Shown here one piece after another: positions 7,564 to 16,445 of a DNA stretch of 64,000 nt. The position numbers and the translations under genes were made by a program. Below the pieces are notes generated by a model. That model ran no database searches and was not told the DNA's origin. It saw nothing but the letters and a program-made list of their open reading frames with translations. The DNA is from CAILHX01 sp046155285 (lineage in GTDB: Bacteria; Pseudomonadota; Gammaproteobacteria; Burkholderiales; Methylophilaceae). The stretch is taken from assembly GCA_046155285.1 (NCBI GenBank), contig JBJXEA010000026.1:124001-188000 (forward strand), written 5' to 3'. Position 1 is the first letter of the stretch. Each line of letters opens with the position of its first letter.

Positions 7564-8745
7564 ATGCGTTTCCACGTCCGCGCACTGTCAGCAGGGCAGA
7601 TAATCACACTGGAGTTAGACGCGCTGCATGCGGATGACGCGGCACGTCAGGCGCGTAGCCGTGGCTATGAAATCGTCTCAGCGCAGCCGCATAAAGAGAA
7701 AACGGGGCTGGGCGGACAAAAACGCTTTCCTTTGATGCTCTTCAGCCAAGAGTTGCTGGCGCTGTTAAAAGCTGGCTTAGGGTTAATCGAGGCACTGGAA
7801 GGCATCACCGAAAAAGAACAACGCCCTGAAGTTCGCGCTACTTTGCAGCAAGTGTTGGATGCGCTATATCGCGGCCAGCCATTATCTGCGGCACTGGAAA
7901 TGAGTCCGCAAGCTTTCCCCGCGCTGTACGCCGCGATGATACGCGCCAGCGAAAGAACCGGCGATTTGCCTGAAGCGCTGCTGCGCTACATCGGCTATGA
8001 GCAGCAAGTCGAAGTGCTCAAGAAAAAACTCATTTCCGCCTCTATTTATCCAGCCTTGCTTATTAGCGTCGGCGGTCTGGTGGTGCTGTTCCTGCTGGGT
8101 TACGTGGTGCCACGGTTTTCTGTGATTTATGACGACCTCGGTAGCAACCAGCCGTGGATGCTGAAAGTAGTGCTGAGTTGGGCGAATCTGGTGAACAACC
8201 ACGGCGGACTGATGCTGATGTCTGCGACCGGCGTGGTGGCTGCCATCGCTTATGCCCTATCCCAACCTCAAGTGCGTGGACGCATCGTCAGCGAGCTGTG
8301 GAAATTGCCCATGATAGGCGCGCAGATGCGCGTGTTTCAACTGGCGCGTTTTTATCGCACCTTGAGCATGTTGCTTATCGGCGGAATTCCGGTACTGCAA
8401 GCGCTGGATATGGCGCGTGGCCTGCTCGCCACGGCTTTTCATGCCAGCCTCACGCAGGCTTCCACCATGATACGCCAGGGCCATCCGATATCTGGCGCCA
8501 TGGAAGCAGCCGGACTGGTCACGCCTGTATCCTTGCGTATGCTGCGGGTGGGCGAGAAAAGCGGTGAGATGGGGCGCATGATGGAACACATTGCCACCTT
8601 GCACGACGAAGAAATCTCACGTTGGCTGGAGTGGTTCACCAAATTATTTGAGCCACTGTTGATGATTTTTATCGGTCTGATTATTGGCGGCGTGGTGGTG
8701 ATGCTGTACATGCCCATCTTTGAGTTGGCGGGGAGTTTGCAATGA
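7564..8745 (+). CDS. gspF: Inner-membrane platform protein GspF
   Basis: This polytopic platform protein couples the ATPase to pseudopilus assembly. It has two T2SSF domains: residues ~60-185 (FSQELLALLKAGLGL, MIRASERTGDLPEAL) and ~260-390 (FYRTLSMLLIGGIPVLQAL, MLRVGEKSGEMGRM), each followed by hydrophobic segments. The C-terminus ends GVVVMLYMPIFELAGSLQ, typical of GspF. Its stop overlaps the gspE start (ATGA), so translation is probably coupled. Confidence 0.92.
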   Translation: MRFHVRALSAGQIITLELDALHADDAARQARSRGYEIVSAQPHKEKTGLGGQKRFPLMLFSQELLALLKAGLGLIEALEGITEKEQRPEVRATLQQVLDALYRGQPLSAALEMSPQAFPALYAAMIRASERTGDLPEALLRYIGYEQQVEVLKKKLISASIYPALLISVGGLVVLFLLGYVVPRFSVIYDDLGSNQPWMLKVVLSWANLVNNHGGLMLMSATGVVAAIAYALSQPQVRGRIVSELWKLPMIGAQMRVFQLARFYRTLSMLLIGGIPVLQALDMARGLLATAFHASLTQASTMIRQGHPISGAMEAAGLVTPVSLRMLRVGEKSGEMGRMMEHIATLHDEEISRWLEWFTKLFEPLLMIFIGLIIGGVVVMLYMPIFELAGSLQ

Positions 8746-10442
8746 ACATGCCCGCTGCCACTGAGGCCAAAGCACAAATGTTCTCGCCCGCCGCAATCGC
8801 TGAAGCACGTCTATTGGCGCAGCGCGGTGAGCGTCCTTTAGTCGAGGTCTTGCAACATCAGGCTGGTTTGGATTCAGACGCATTTTTGGCGGCGTTGGCA
8901 CAAGCCGTGCGCCTACCAGCACTGAGCATGGATGCTTTACATGCGCTCACGCCAGCCTTTGAAACCGTCACCTATAATTTGGTCGCTCAGCACGAATGCC
9001 TGCCGCTACGTAATGCAACCGGTAAGTTATTGCTAGTTATCGCCGATCCGTTCCGTAGCGAATTAAACGATTGGGCGATGGAGCGTCTGGCGGAGCCATT
9101 TGAGATGTGCCTCGCTCATCGCGCAGATATCCTGGCCTATTTGTCGCGTCATGAAGACAGTCTGCGGGCGATGGATGGTGCCATGCTCAATGCGGGGGAG
9201 TCGGGCGAGACGGCGGGCAGCGATGTTGAGCATTTGAGTTTGCAAAGCATCACCAACGATGCCAGTCCGATTATTCGGCTGGTAAATTCCACCTTGTACG
9301 ATGCCCTCAAAAGTCAGGCCAGCGACATCCACATGGAAAGTACACCGACGGGGTTGGTGATCAAATACCGCATAGACGGCGTGTTGAGCCAAGTGGGCGC
9401 GATTCAGGGAGCAGACATGGCGGAGCAAGCGGTGTCGCGCATCAAAGTGTTGTCGGAGTTGGATATTGCCGAACGCCGTGTGCCGCAGGACGGGCGTTTC
9501 AAGGTGATGATGCAGGGGCGCGACGTGGATTTTCGTGTGTCCATCATGCCCAGTATTTTTGGCGAAGACGCGGTGTTGCGGGTGCTGGATCGTAAATCCT
9601 TGTCAGAAGAAGCCAGTGGCCTTTCGCTGGAAAAGCTGGGGTTCGACGACTACATCATCGAAGGTTTCCGCCAGTTAGTGCGCGAGCCTTACGGCATGGT
9701 GCTGGTGACGGGGCCCACTGGTTCCGGTAAAACCACCTCGCTTTACGCCGCCATCAGCGAAGTCAATCACGGCCATGACAAGATTATTACAATCGAAGAT
9801 CCGGTCGAATACCAATTGCCAGGCGTGTTGCAGATACCCGTGAACGAAAAAAAGGGGCTGACTTTCGCTCGTGGTTTGCGCTCGATTTTGCGCCACGACC
9901 CCGACAAGATTATGGTGGGCGAAATCCGCGACCCTGAAACCGCGCAGATCGCCGTGCAATCGGCACTCACAGGCCATTTGGTGTTCACCACCGTCCACGC
10001 CAACAACGTGTTTGATGTCATCAGCCGCTTCCTGCATATGGATGTGGATCAATACAGTCTAGTGGCTGCGCTTAATGGGGTGATGGCGCAGCGTCTGGTG
10101 CGTCTGACTTGTGTGCATTGCGCGGAAGACTTTATTCCTTCGGCAGAATTACTCAAAGATTCACGGCTGACTCAAGCTGACATTGTGCATTACCGCTTCC
10201 GGCTAGGGCGTGGTTGCGGCCAATGTCGTGGCACTGGCTACCGTGGGCGCAAGGCGATTGCCGAATTGCTGGTGTTGGACGACGAACTGCGCGAAATGAT
10301 TATTGCGCGTGAACCTTTGCGCCGCTTGAAAGAAGCCGGTCGGGCGCGTGGCATGAAAAGCCTGCGCGAAGCCGCCTTGGCCTCGGTAGCGCGTGGCGAA
10401 ACCACACTGGAGGAGATCAACCGTGTCACTTTTGTCGCGTGA
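8742..10442 (+). CDS. gspE: Secretion ATPase GspE/PilB family
   Basis: This is the cytoplasmic hexameric ATPase that powers pseudopilus extension. An N-terminal MshEN/GspE domain (~1-150) precedes the ATPase core: Walker A GPTGSGKTT at about 324-332, an Asp box after IEDPVEYQ, Walker B-like KIMVGEIRD at about 389 and the His box GHLVFTTVHANN. Four cysteines (C457-x2-C460 and C492-x2-C495) form the zinc-binding module typical of GspE. At 566 residues it is full length. The 3' end overlaps the next gene by 20 bp. Confidence 0.93.
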   Translation: MNMPAATEAKAQMFSPAAIAEARLLAQRGERPLVEVLQHQAGLDSDAFLAALAQAVRLPALSMDALHALTPAFETVTYNLVAQHECLPLRNATGKLLLVIADPFRSELNDWAMERLAEPFEMCLAHRADILAYLSRHEDSLRAMDGAMLNAGESGETAGSDVEHLSLQSITNDASPIIRLVNSTLYDALKSQASDIHMESTPTGLVIKYRIDGVLSQVGAIQGADMAEQAVSRIKVLSELDIAERRVPQDGRFKVMMQGRDVDFRVSIMPSIFGEDAVLRVLDRKSLSEEASGLSLEKLGFDDYIIEGFRQLVREPYGMVLVTGPTGSGKTTSLYAAISEVNHGHDKIITIEDPVEYQLPGVLQIPVNEKKGLTFARGLRSILRHDPDKIMVGEIRDPETAQIAVQSALTGHLVFTTVHANNVFDVISRFLHMDVDQYSLVAALNGVMAQRLVRLTCVHCAEDFIPSAELLKDSRLTQADIVHYRFRLGRGCGQCRGTGYRGRKAIAELLVLDDELREMIIAREPLRRLKEAGRARGMKSLREAALASVARGETTLEEINRVTFVA

Positions 10443-11229
10443 TCGTCTCGCCATTGCCATTTATCCGGAGCGCGTGGTGTGGCTACGCGCCACCAAAGGC
10501 TTGCGTACTGTGGTCAAAGCCAAAGGCATTATTCCCTGTGCCACAGAAAAATCCCCAACTTGGACGGGCGTCTTGGCCGCGTTACCACAGGCACTTAAAG
10601 AAGCCGCCAATATCAACGTGTCTATTGTGCTTTCCAACCGCCTAGTACGCTACGCCATCACCCCCAACCCAGACAGCGCCAACAGCCGCGAAGAACTCGA
10701 CGCGCTGACACGGCATGTGTTTGAGCGCACACATGGTGAAGTTGTAAGTTCTTGGGAGATACGCTTGAGCGATGCTAGCCCCGGGCATTCAGCGCTCGCC
10801 AGTGCGGTGGATAGCGACTTGCTCATAGCATTACGCGAAGCCGTAGCGGTGAGTGGCAGCCGTTTGCAGGCCATACAGCCTTATTTGATGGCGGCGTTTA
10901 AGCAGCAAGCAGGAAAAAACGGCGTGTTTGTAATGGTGGAACCGGAGCGTTTATGCCAACTGGCGTGGAAGGACGGCGGCTGGTGCGGCGTGCAGCAAAC
11001 CTATGCCAATGGGCATTGGCACGACACCTTGAACGAGTCATTGGGGCGCATGACCATGAATCTGGCGTTGGATGCTAAAACGCCGATTCGCGTGTGTGCG
11101 CCAGAACTGGAAAACACCGCCGTTGCCAATAGTCACTGGCAGACAGAACCTTTTATTCTCTCTTGGCCTGCTGGACTCTCGCCCATTAACGACCGAGCCT
11201 ACGCTGGGGCGATGTTGGCGCTGAACTAA
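10423..11229 (+). CDS. PilM/GspL-like cytoplasmic assembly protein
   Basis: The protein takes the place of the actin-like PilM/GspL cytoplasmic domain, which links the ATPase to the inner-membrane ring. I chose the GTG at 10423 because GGAGG lies 9-13 nt upstream inside gspE; the longer frame from 10393 has no such site. The N-terminus (LAIAIYPERVVWLRA) resembles the first strands of PilM. No transmembrane helix is evident, so membrane attachment must go through the next gene, as in split PilM/PilN systems. Sequence similarity is weak and the assignment rests on position and order. Confidence 0.6.
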   Translation: MSLLSRDRLAIAIYPERVVWLRATKGLRTVVKAKGIIPCATEKSPTWTGVLAALPQALKEAANINVSIVLSNRLVRYAITPNPDSANSREELDALTRHVFERTHGEVVSSWEIRLSDASPGHSALASAVDSDLLIALREAVAVSGSRLQAIQPYLMAAFKQQAGKNGVFVMVEPERLCQLAWKDGGWCGVQQTYANGHWHDTLNESLGRMTMNLALDAKTPIRVCAPELENTAVANSHWQTEPFILSWPAGLSPINDRAYAGAMLALN

Positions 11230-11231
11230 AT

Positions 11232-11762
11232 ATGCAGATACGTCTTGATTACGCGCAAACCCAGCATACAAGCCCACTATGGCTGTGGGTGGTGTTGGCA
11301 TTGGCGGTGTTGAGCAGTGGCGCGGCGCTTTGGCAATACAGCCAATTGCAAGCCGAGCGGGCAGGACTAGCGTTACGTTTGCAGGCAAGTAATGAACAAC
11401 CCGTCACAGCGCCACCTCGCAACGCACGCCCTAACAAGGGAGTGGATAAATTAAAAGAACAGACCAAGCAGGCGAATCTGGTGCTGCAACAACTGGGTTT
11501 GCCGTGGCCGACGTTGTTAGAACATCTGGAAACGACCGCCAGCCCCAAAGTTGCCTTGCTCAGTGTGCGCCCCGATGCGGCAAAAAGGCGTTTGCGCGTG
11601 TCCGGAGAGGCGCGTCAGTTGGTTGATGTGCTGCAATACATAGACGCACTGGCGGCGGGCGGACTGGTGAGTGACGTGGTGTTGGAACAGCATGACGTGG
11701 TGGCAACCGACGCACAAAAACCCGTGCATTTCTCGATCAGTGCGCACTGGGGAGTGTCATGA
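11232..11762 (+). CDS. PilN-like inner-membrane assembly protein
   Basis: A short cytoplasmic N-terminus is followed by one transmembrane helix (about residues 16-36), a coiled-coil-prone linker and a ferredoxin-like periplasmic domain (LLEHLETTASPKVALLSVRP, then a beta-alpha-beta pattern). This is the PilN / GspL-periplasmic architecture. It follows the PilM-like gene by 2 bp and overlaps the next by 4 bp. Family-level call only. Confidence 0.7.
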   Translation: MQIRLDYAQTQHTSPLWLWVVLALAVLSSGAALWQYSQLQAERAGLALRLQASNEQPVTAPPRNARPNKGVDKLKEQTKQANLVLQQLGLPWPTLLEHLETTASPKVALLSVRPDAAKRRLRVSGEARQLVDVLQYIDALAAGGLVSDVVLEQHDVVATDAQKPVHFSISAHWGVS

Positions 11763-12304
11763 ACCCACAGTGGCAAATGCGCTGGCTGATGCGCCGCATG
11801 GGAATACCCGGATTGGCGAGTCTAGGGTTGTTATTGTTCGCCTTAGTCGTCTTATTGGCGGGCATTTTACCCGTGCAGCAGGAGTTGAACCAGTTACGGC
11901 AACAACTGACGCAGAAGCCGGTACAAGTGGTGAAAAAGGCGCCTGTTTTGTCTTCGGATGAATTGTTGGTAAAGGATTTGGCTACTTTTGAACAGCGTTT
12001 CTCCAGCATAGATCACCTCTCTACCCAATTGGAAGAATTATTCAAACTGAGCGAGAAACACGGTTTGAGCGTGGATAAAGGCCAATATGCCTTGGCGGAA
12101 CGTGCAGCAGGAAGTTTGCGGCGTTTTGAGGTGACTTTTCCGGTCAGCGGCAACTATCAACAAATTCGGGCATTGGTGCTGGAAGCGTTAGAAAAACTTC
12201 CCGCTGCGGCCTTGCTGGACATGAGTTTGGAGCGTGAAAAAATCGCCGATACACGCATTAAAGCCAACTTGCGTTTCGTATTATTCGTGAGGAAATCTGC
12301 ATGA
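11759..12304 (+). CDS. PilO/GspM-like inner-membrane assembly protein
   Basis: One N-terminal transmembrane segment (about 17-38) precedes a coiled-coil region (QQELNQLRQQLTQ) and a periplasmic ferredoxin-like domain (FEVTFPVSGNYQQIRALVLEAL), the layout of PilO/GspM. It would pair with the preceding PilN-like protein in the inner-membrane ring. Start and stop both overlap neighbours by 4 bp, which indicates tight translational coupling. Confidence 0.7.
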   Translation: MNPQWQMRWLMRRMGIPGLASLGLLLFALVVLLAGILPVQQELNQLRQQLTQKPVQVVKKAPVLSSDELLVKDLATFEQRFSSIDHLSTQLEELFKLSEKHGLSVDKGQYALAERAAGSLRRFEVTFPVSGNYQQIRALVLEALEKLPAAALLDMSLEREKIADTRIKANLRFVLFVRKSA

Positions 12305-12924
12305 GCGCCGCCACCCAGAGCAAGCGCAATATGTTGCTGGGCACCGCGCTGGCAGCCACCGTAGGGTTGGCACTGTGGGTTCAGTCGCAGGAGAAAGCTG
12401 TGGATGACGGAGGTCTGGAACTGGCGCGCCCCAACAAAGTGTCGTATGCGCTGGAGAAGCCGACATCGGCCAGTAAGGCGCAAGTGATTGATAAAGCCGT
12501 CACGCTGGATTGGACCTTGTTGGCGGGGCGTGAGCTAGCGCTAAATACGCAAGCTGTGACCGACAAAAATGGCACAGATTTGTTCAAGCCGTACAGCTGG
12601 TACGTGCCGCCGCCAAAATCCGCCGAACCACCTCCGCCACCACCTAAGCCGGAAGCGCCGCTCGTGCCATTTAACTATATCGGCAGAATGGAAGGCATGC
12701 CACAAGGCACGTTGTTGATGTTTTCCTCTAACAACAAGATGTATACGGTGGCTGCGAGTGAGTCGCTGGACAAGGTGTGGCGCTTGGATGGTGAGGATGC
12801 CAACACGATACGTTTTACCTATCTACCGCTGGGGTTGCCACAGACGCTTGCCAAAGCGGGTAAAGCGGCAGTAGCTAACCCAAGTCAGACTAAAAAGCTT
12901 GAAAACCAAGGAAGCAATCAATGA
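12301..12924 (+). CDS. GspC/PilP-like linker protein
   Basis: An N-terminal transmembrane helix (about 11-24), a variable periplasmic stretch, a Pro-rich hinge (EPPPPPPKPEAP near residue 103) and a small beta domain (VPFNYIGRMEGMPQGTLLMF and onward) match the shape of GspC HR domains or PilP. These connect the inner-membrane ring to the secretin. The gene directly precedes the secretin, as expected, and overlaps it by 4 bp. Sequence identity to either family is not obvious. Confidence 0.6.
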   Translation: MSAATQSKRNMLLGTALAATVGLALWVQSQEKAVDDGGLELARPNKVSYALEKPTSASKAQVIDKAVTLDWTLLAGRELALNTQAVTDKNGTDLFKPYSWYVPPPKSAEPPPPPPKPEAPLVPFNYIGRMEGMPQGTLLMFSSNNKMYTVAASESLDKVWRLDGEDANTIRFTYLPLGLPQTLAKAGKAAVANPSQTKKLENQGSNQ

Positions 12925-14816
12925 AAATTCCCTTCGATTTTATTAAACGGATGATGATCTGCGGGCTGGCCTTGGCGCTAGTCTCTTGTGCCTATGCCCC
13001 TTGGAAAGAGCGCATCGTGGCGGGGGCTACGCCAGATGAAAAACTGGTCAATGCGCGTGCTGCCCAGAAACAAGAACCGGAGAAATTACCACCGCGAGCT
13101 GATTTACGCGTGACACAAGAGCAAACCATCAACGACTTGATGACGCAGGTGGATAATGCTTTGCGCGATGGACGCAAACAAGATGCAGAGGCCTTGTATG
13201 GGCGGGTCTTAGTGCTGGATCCCAATAATCCACGTGCCATAGTTGGTCAGCAGATATTACGACGTGAGCAGCAACATGTGGATCAAATCAAACAAGCCCA
13301 AGCGCTATTCACCAAGGGCAATATGGAAGCGGCGCAAGCCATGCTGCGTTTGGTGTTGCTGGAAAACCCTAATGACAACACGGCGCTGGAGTTGCAGCAA
13401 AAAATTCATCTCAAACAAGCGGTGAATATCCGCAGCGCACCGCCTGAACTCAAGCCGCCGTTCAACAAGCCGGTGACGCTGGAATTCCGCGATGCCAACA
13501 TCAAGATGGTGTTTGAGGCGCTCTCCAAAACTACGGGTATCAATTTCATTCTGGATAAGGACATCAAGCCAGATGCCAAGGCTACGGTATTCATCAAAAA
13601 AGCGCGTATCGAGGATGCCATCGAGATGGTGCTGGCGACCAATGGCTTGCAGAAAAAGGCGCTGTCGGAGACTTCTGCGCTGGTGTTCCCCAACACGGCG
13701 CAGAAACTCAAGGACTATCAGGACTTGATGATACGCAGCTTTTATCTGACCAACTCCAGCGCCAAGCAAGTCGCCACCTTGCTCAAGACCATGCTCAAGA
13801 CCAAGGATGTGTACGTGGATGACAGACTCAATATGCTGGTGGTGCGAGATACGCCGGAAGTCATTCGCATTGCAGAAAAACTGGTGGCGGCCAACGATAT
13901 GGCCGATCCGGAGGTGATGCTGGAGATGGAAGTGTTGGAAGTGAGCCGTAGCCGTTTGCAGGAGCTGGGTATTCAATATCCTAATCAACTGGCGGTGGCC
14001 ACACCCACCGGTGCAGCTGCGCTTACCTTGGATACTCTGCGTAACCTTACCTCAAAAGTTATCAGTGTTAGCCCTAATCCTGCGCTTAATTTCAATAAAA
14101 CCACTGGGGATGTCAATCTGCTGGCGAATCCGCGCATTCGCGTCCGCAACAACGAAAAAGCCAAGATACACATAGGCGACAAAGTGCCGGTGATTACCAC
14201 CACTTCGACCGCAAATGTTGGTGTCTCGGAGAGTGTGCAATATCTGGATGTGGGTTTGAAATTAGAGGTGGAGCCACGCATTACTCTGGATGACAACGTC
14301 AACATCAAAATATCGCTGGAAGTAGCCTCCATCGCCAAAACCATCGCCACCAAAAATGGTGGCTTGGTGTATCAAGTGGGCACGCGCAATACCAGTACCT
14401 TGCTCAGACTCAAGAATGGCGAAACGCAGATATTGGCGGGTCTGATTTCTGACGAGGAACGTGAAAACGCCAATAAATTGCCAGGGCTGGGCGATATTCC
14501 TGTGCTGGGACGCTTGTTTGCCTCTGAGAAGGACGAGAAAAACAAGACCGAAATCATCCTCGCCATCACGCCGCGCATCATCAATAACATACAGCGCTCG
14601 GAGGCTGATATTCAGGAGTATTGGTCTGGCACGGATGCTGTCGTGACTGACAAGCCGCAGATGGTAGCACCGGTGAGTGGAGGCGGCCGTAGCTTGCCTG
14701 CACCAGCAACGGTTGAGCCAGAACAGCCCATGGTTGAAGCGCCTAAAGAGGCTGTTGAAGCGGAGAAAGCTGTCACGCCAGCTGATGCACCTCCACCGCC
14801 GCCAGCTAATCCATAA
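12921..14816 (+). CDS. gspD: Outer-membrane secretin (GspD-like lipoprotein) with TPR region
   Basis: This forms the outer-membrane channel. The signal peptide ends in a lipobox (ALVSC, Cys near 23), so the protein is probably a lipoprotein that can target itself to the outer membrane. Residues ~70-160 look like TPR helices, an STN-like N0 domain follows (VTLEFRDANIKMVFEAL), then an N1 domain (FYLTNSSAKQVATLLKTML) and the secretin domain (ANPRIRVRNNEKAKIHIGD, VPVI, LAGLISDEER, GLGDIPVLGRLF, EIILAITPRII). The C-terminal tail is Pro/Ala/Glu-rich. The TPR plus secretin layout fits PilQ/MshL- and BfpB-like variants better than canonical GspD. Confidence 0.88.
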   Translation: MKIPFDFIKRMMICGLALALVSCAYAPWKERIVAGATPDEKLVNARAAQKQEPEKLPPRADLRVTQEQTINDLMTQVDNALRDGRKQDAEALYGRVLVLDPNNPRAIVGQQILRREQQHVDQIKQAQALFTKGNMEAAQAMLRLVLLENPNDNTALELQQKIHLKQAVNIRSAPPELKPPFNKPVTLEFRDANIKMVFEALSKTTGINFILDKDIKPDAKATVFIKKARIEDAIEMVLATNGLQKKALSETSALVFPNTAQKLKDYQDLMIRSFYLTNSSAKQVATLLKTMLKTKDVYVDDRLNMLVVRDTPEVIRIAEKLVAANDMADPEVMLEMEVLEVSRSRLQELGIQYPNQLAVATPTGAAALTLDTLRNLTSKVISVSPNPALNFNKTTGDVNLLANPRIRVRNNEKAKIHIGDKVPVITTTSTANVGVSESVQYLDVGLKLEVEPRITLDDNVNIKISLEVASIAKTIATKNGGLVYQVGTRNTSTLLRLKNGETQILAGLISDEERENANKLPGLGDIPVLGRLFASEKDEKNKTEIILAITPRIINNIQRSEADIQEYWSGTDAVVTDKPQMVAPVSGGGRSLPAPATVEPEQPMVEAPKEAVEAEKAVTPADAPPPPPANP

Positions 14817-14826
14817 CGACGACATC

Positions 14827-15303
14827 ATGATGAAAGCCCAGCAAGGCTTTACTTTAATCGAAATGGTGGTGACGGTAGTCATCGTTGGCATTCTGGCTTC
14901 CGCCATCGTGCCTATGGCGCACATTAGCGCCAAACGCAGCAAGGAGGCCGAATTGCGGGCGGCCTTACGCGATATACGCAGCGCATTGGATGCTTACAAA
15001 AAAGCCTACGACGACGGGCATATAGAGAAACAGGTGGATGCTTCAGGCTATCCGCGTTCTTTGGAACTGTTAGTGGAAGGTGTGCCGGACGTGCGAGACG
15101 CCAAAAAGAAACCCATGCGCTTTTTGCGTCGCATTCCCCGCGACCCGCTTTATCCCGACCCACAAGCCAGATCTGCCGACACTTGGGGCAAGCGTAGCTA
15201 TGAAAGTGCGCCAGATGCACCGCAAGAGGGTGCTGATGTATACGATGTTTACTCACTCAGCCGTGATACCGGAATGAACGGTATTCCGTATCGTTTGTGG
15301 TAA
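14827..15303 (+). CDS. Pseudopilin, GspG/GspH-like
   Basis: The start ATG at 14827 (or the adjacent one at 14830) puts the prepilin leader MMKAQQG immediately before FTLIEMVVTVVIVGIL, a perfect type III signal with Glu at +5. The rest (SYPRSLELLVEG-like spacing, FLRRIPRDPL, TWGKRSYESAP, DVYDVYS) follows the GspG-like fold. It sits 10 bp after the secretin stop and would be a minor or alternative pseudopilin of this machine. Confidence 0.8.
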   Translation: MMKAQQGFTLIEMVVTVVIVGILASAIVPMAHISAKRSKEAELRAALRDIRSALDAYKKAYDDGHIEKQVDASGYPRSLELLVEGVPDVRDAKKKPMRFLRRIPRDPLYPDPQARSADTWGKRSYESAPDAPQEGADVYDVYSLSRDTGMNGIPYRLW

Positions 15304-15695
15304 TGAGAATGAGATATTCATCAAGACTCAGCAAAGGATTCACGCTGGTTGAGCTATTGGTCGTGCTGGCGATTCTCATGTTGCTGCTGACCGTTGCTGT
15401 ACCTAAATACTTTGGTGGCGTGGATCGTGCTAAAGAGGCGGCTTTGAAACAAGACCTCGCCGTCATGCGCGAGGCGCTGGACAAGTTTTATGGCGACCAG
15501 GGGCGCTATCCATCTTCTCTGGAGGAGTTGGTGGATCAAAAATATCTACGCGCCGTGCCGGTTGACCCCATTACAGATAGCAAAGACACATGGCTGATAG
15601 TTACCCCGCCTGACGAGACGGGCGGAGGTGTGTACGACTTGCACAGTGGCGCCACCGGCAGTGCACTGAATGGCTCGGCTTATGCTGACTGGTAG
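15303..15695 (+). CDS. Pseudopilin, GspG-like
   Basis: The ATG at 15303 overlaps the TAA of the previous gene (TAATG), which favours it over the GTG at 15297. A short basic leader (MRMRYSSRLSKG) precedes FTLVELLVVLAILMLLLTV. The C-terminal part has YPSSLEELVDQKYL and DPITDSKDTW, as in GspG relatives. It is 131 residues long and overlaps the next gene. Confidence 0.82.
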   Translation: MRMRYSSRLSKGFTLVELLVVLAILMLLLTVAVPKYFGGVDRAKEAALKQDLAVMREALDKFYGDQGRYPSSLEELVDQKYLRAVPVDPITDSKDTWLIVTPPDETGGGVYDLHSGATGSALNGSAYADW

Positions 15696-16437
15696 CAGCA
15701 ACCAAGCTGGATTCACCTATATTGGCTTGCTGTTATTTGTGGCAATTAGCGGTATAGGCTTGGCGATAGCCGCCCAAGTCTGGCACACCGAAGTGCAGCG
15801 CGAGAAGGAAAAAGAACTACTGTTCGTGGGCGAGCAATTTCGCCTAGCGATAGGCAGCTATTATGAAAATGCGCCGGATGGAGTGAAAAAATATCCAAAC
15901 TCGCTAGAAGAATTGCTGCTGGATACACGCTTCCCTACAGTGAAGCGACACTTGCGCAAAATTTACCCAGACCCGATGACCGGACTGCCGCAATGGGGCT
16001 TGGATAAAGCGCAAGAGCGGATTGTGGGCGTGCATAGTTTGTCTGCCAAAGCGCCGCTCAAAAAAGCTGGATTTTCTGAGCAATACGCTAGTTTTACTGG
16101 AGTAGGGCAACTGCAGGATTGGCGATTTGTCTACATGCCCACTGCAATTTCTGAAACTTTTGGAAGTACAGGCTCAGCTAATTCTGGTTCAAACAACGCA
16201 GATAGCACCAAGACCGCTTCCGATGCTACGACTAATGCAGCGTCTACTGCGGACGACGCTTTTGCCAAAAAGATTAAACGCTGCTTTACCCAATACTATG
16301 TGGACGAGAAGGCTTGTGGCGCGGTATGCCTCAATACTCTAAGACCCCCCATAGAATGTACGCAGTGTCATGATTCCAAACGGCTGCGGCTGAGTGCATG
16401 TATGCAGGAACAGACTTTGCCCGTGTTGAATAACTGA
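15670..16437 (+). CDS. Large pseudopilin-like protein with Cys-rich C-terminus
   Basis: A prepilin-like N-terminus (NQAGFTYIGLLLFVAISGIGL) lacks the usual Glu at +5: Gly-Phe-Thr-Tyr-Ile replaces the canonical start. The middle is GspG-like (KKYPNSLEELLLDTR, KIYPDPMTGL, QWGLD). It ends in a Ser/Thr/Ala-rich linker and a cysteine cluster (about six Cys, including an ECTQC motif) near residues 215-245, suggesting disulfides or metal binding at the tip. The start could also be the ATG at 15682. It may be the tip subunit in place of GspK. It is the last gene of the operon, convergent with the transglycosylase. Confidence 0.7.
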   Translation: MARLMLTGSSNQAGFTYIGLLLFVAISGIGLAIAAQVWHTEVQREKEKELLFVGEQFRLAIGSYYENAPDGVKKYPNSLEELLLDTRFPTVKRHLRKIYPDPMTGLPQWGLDKAQERIVGVHSLSAKAPLKKAGFSEQYASFTGVGQLQDWRFVYMPTAISETFGSTGSANSGSNNADSTKTASDATTNAASTADDAFAKKIKRCFTQYYVDEKACGAVCLNTLRPPIECTQCHDSKRLRLSACMQEQTLPVLNN

Positions 16438-16445
16438 AGGCTAGA

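Noticed and set aside
10393..10422. Ten-codon extension of the PilM-like gene upstream into gspE
   Set aside because: The GTG at 10423 has GGAGG at the right distance, and the extension would be a longer overlap without its own signal.
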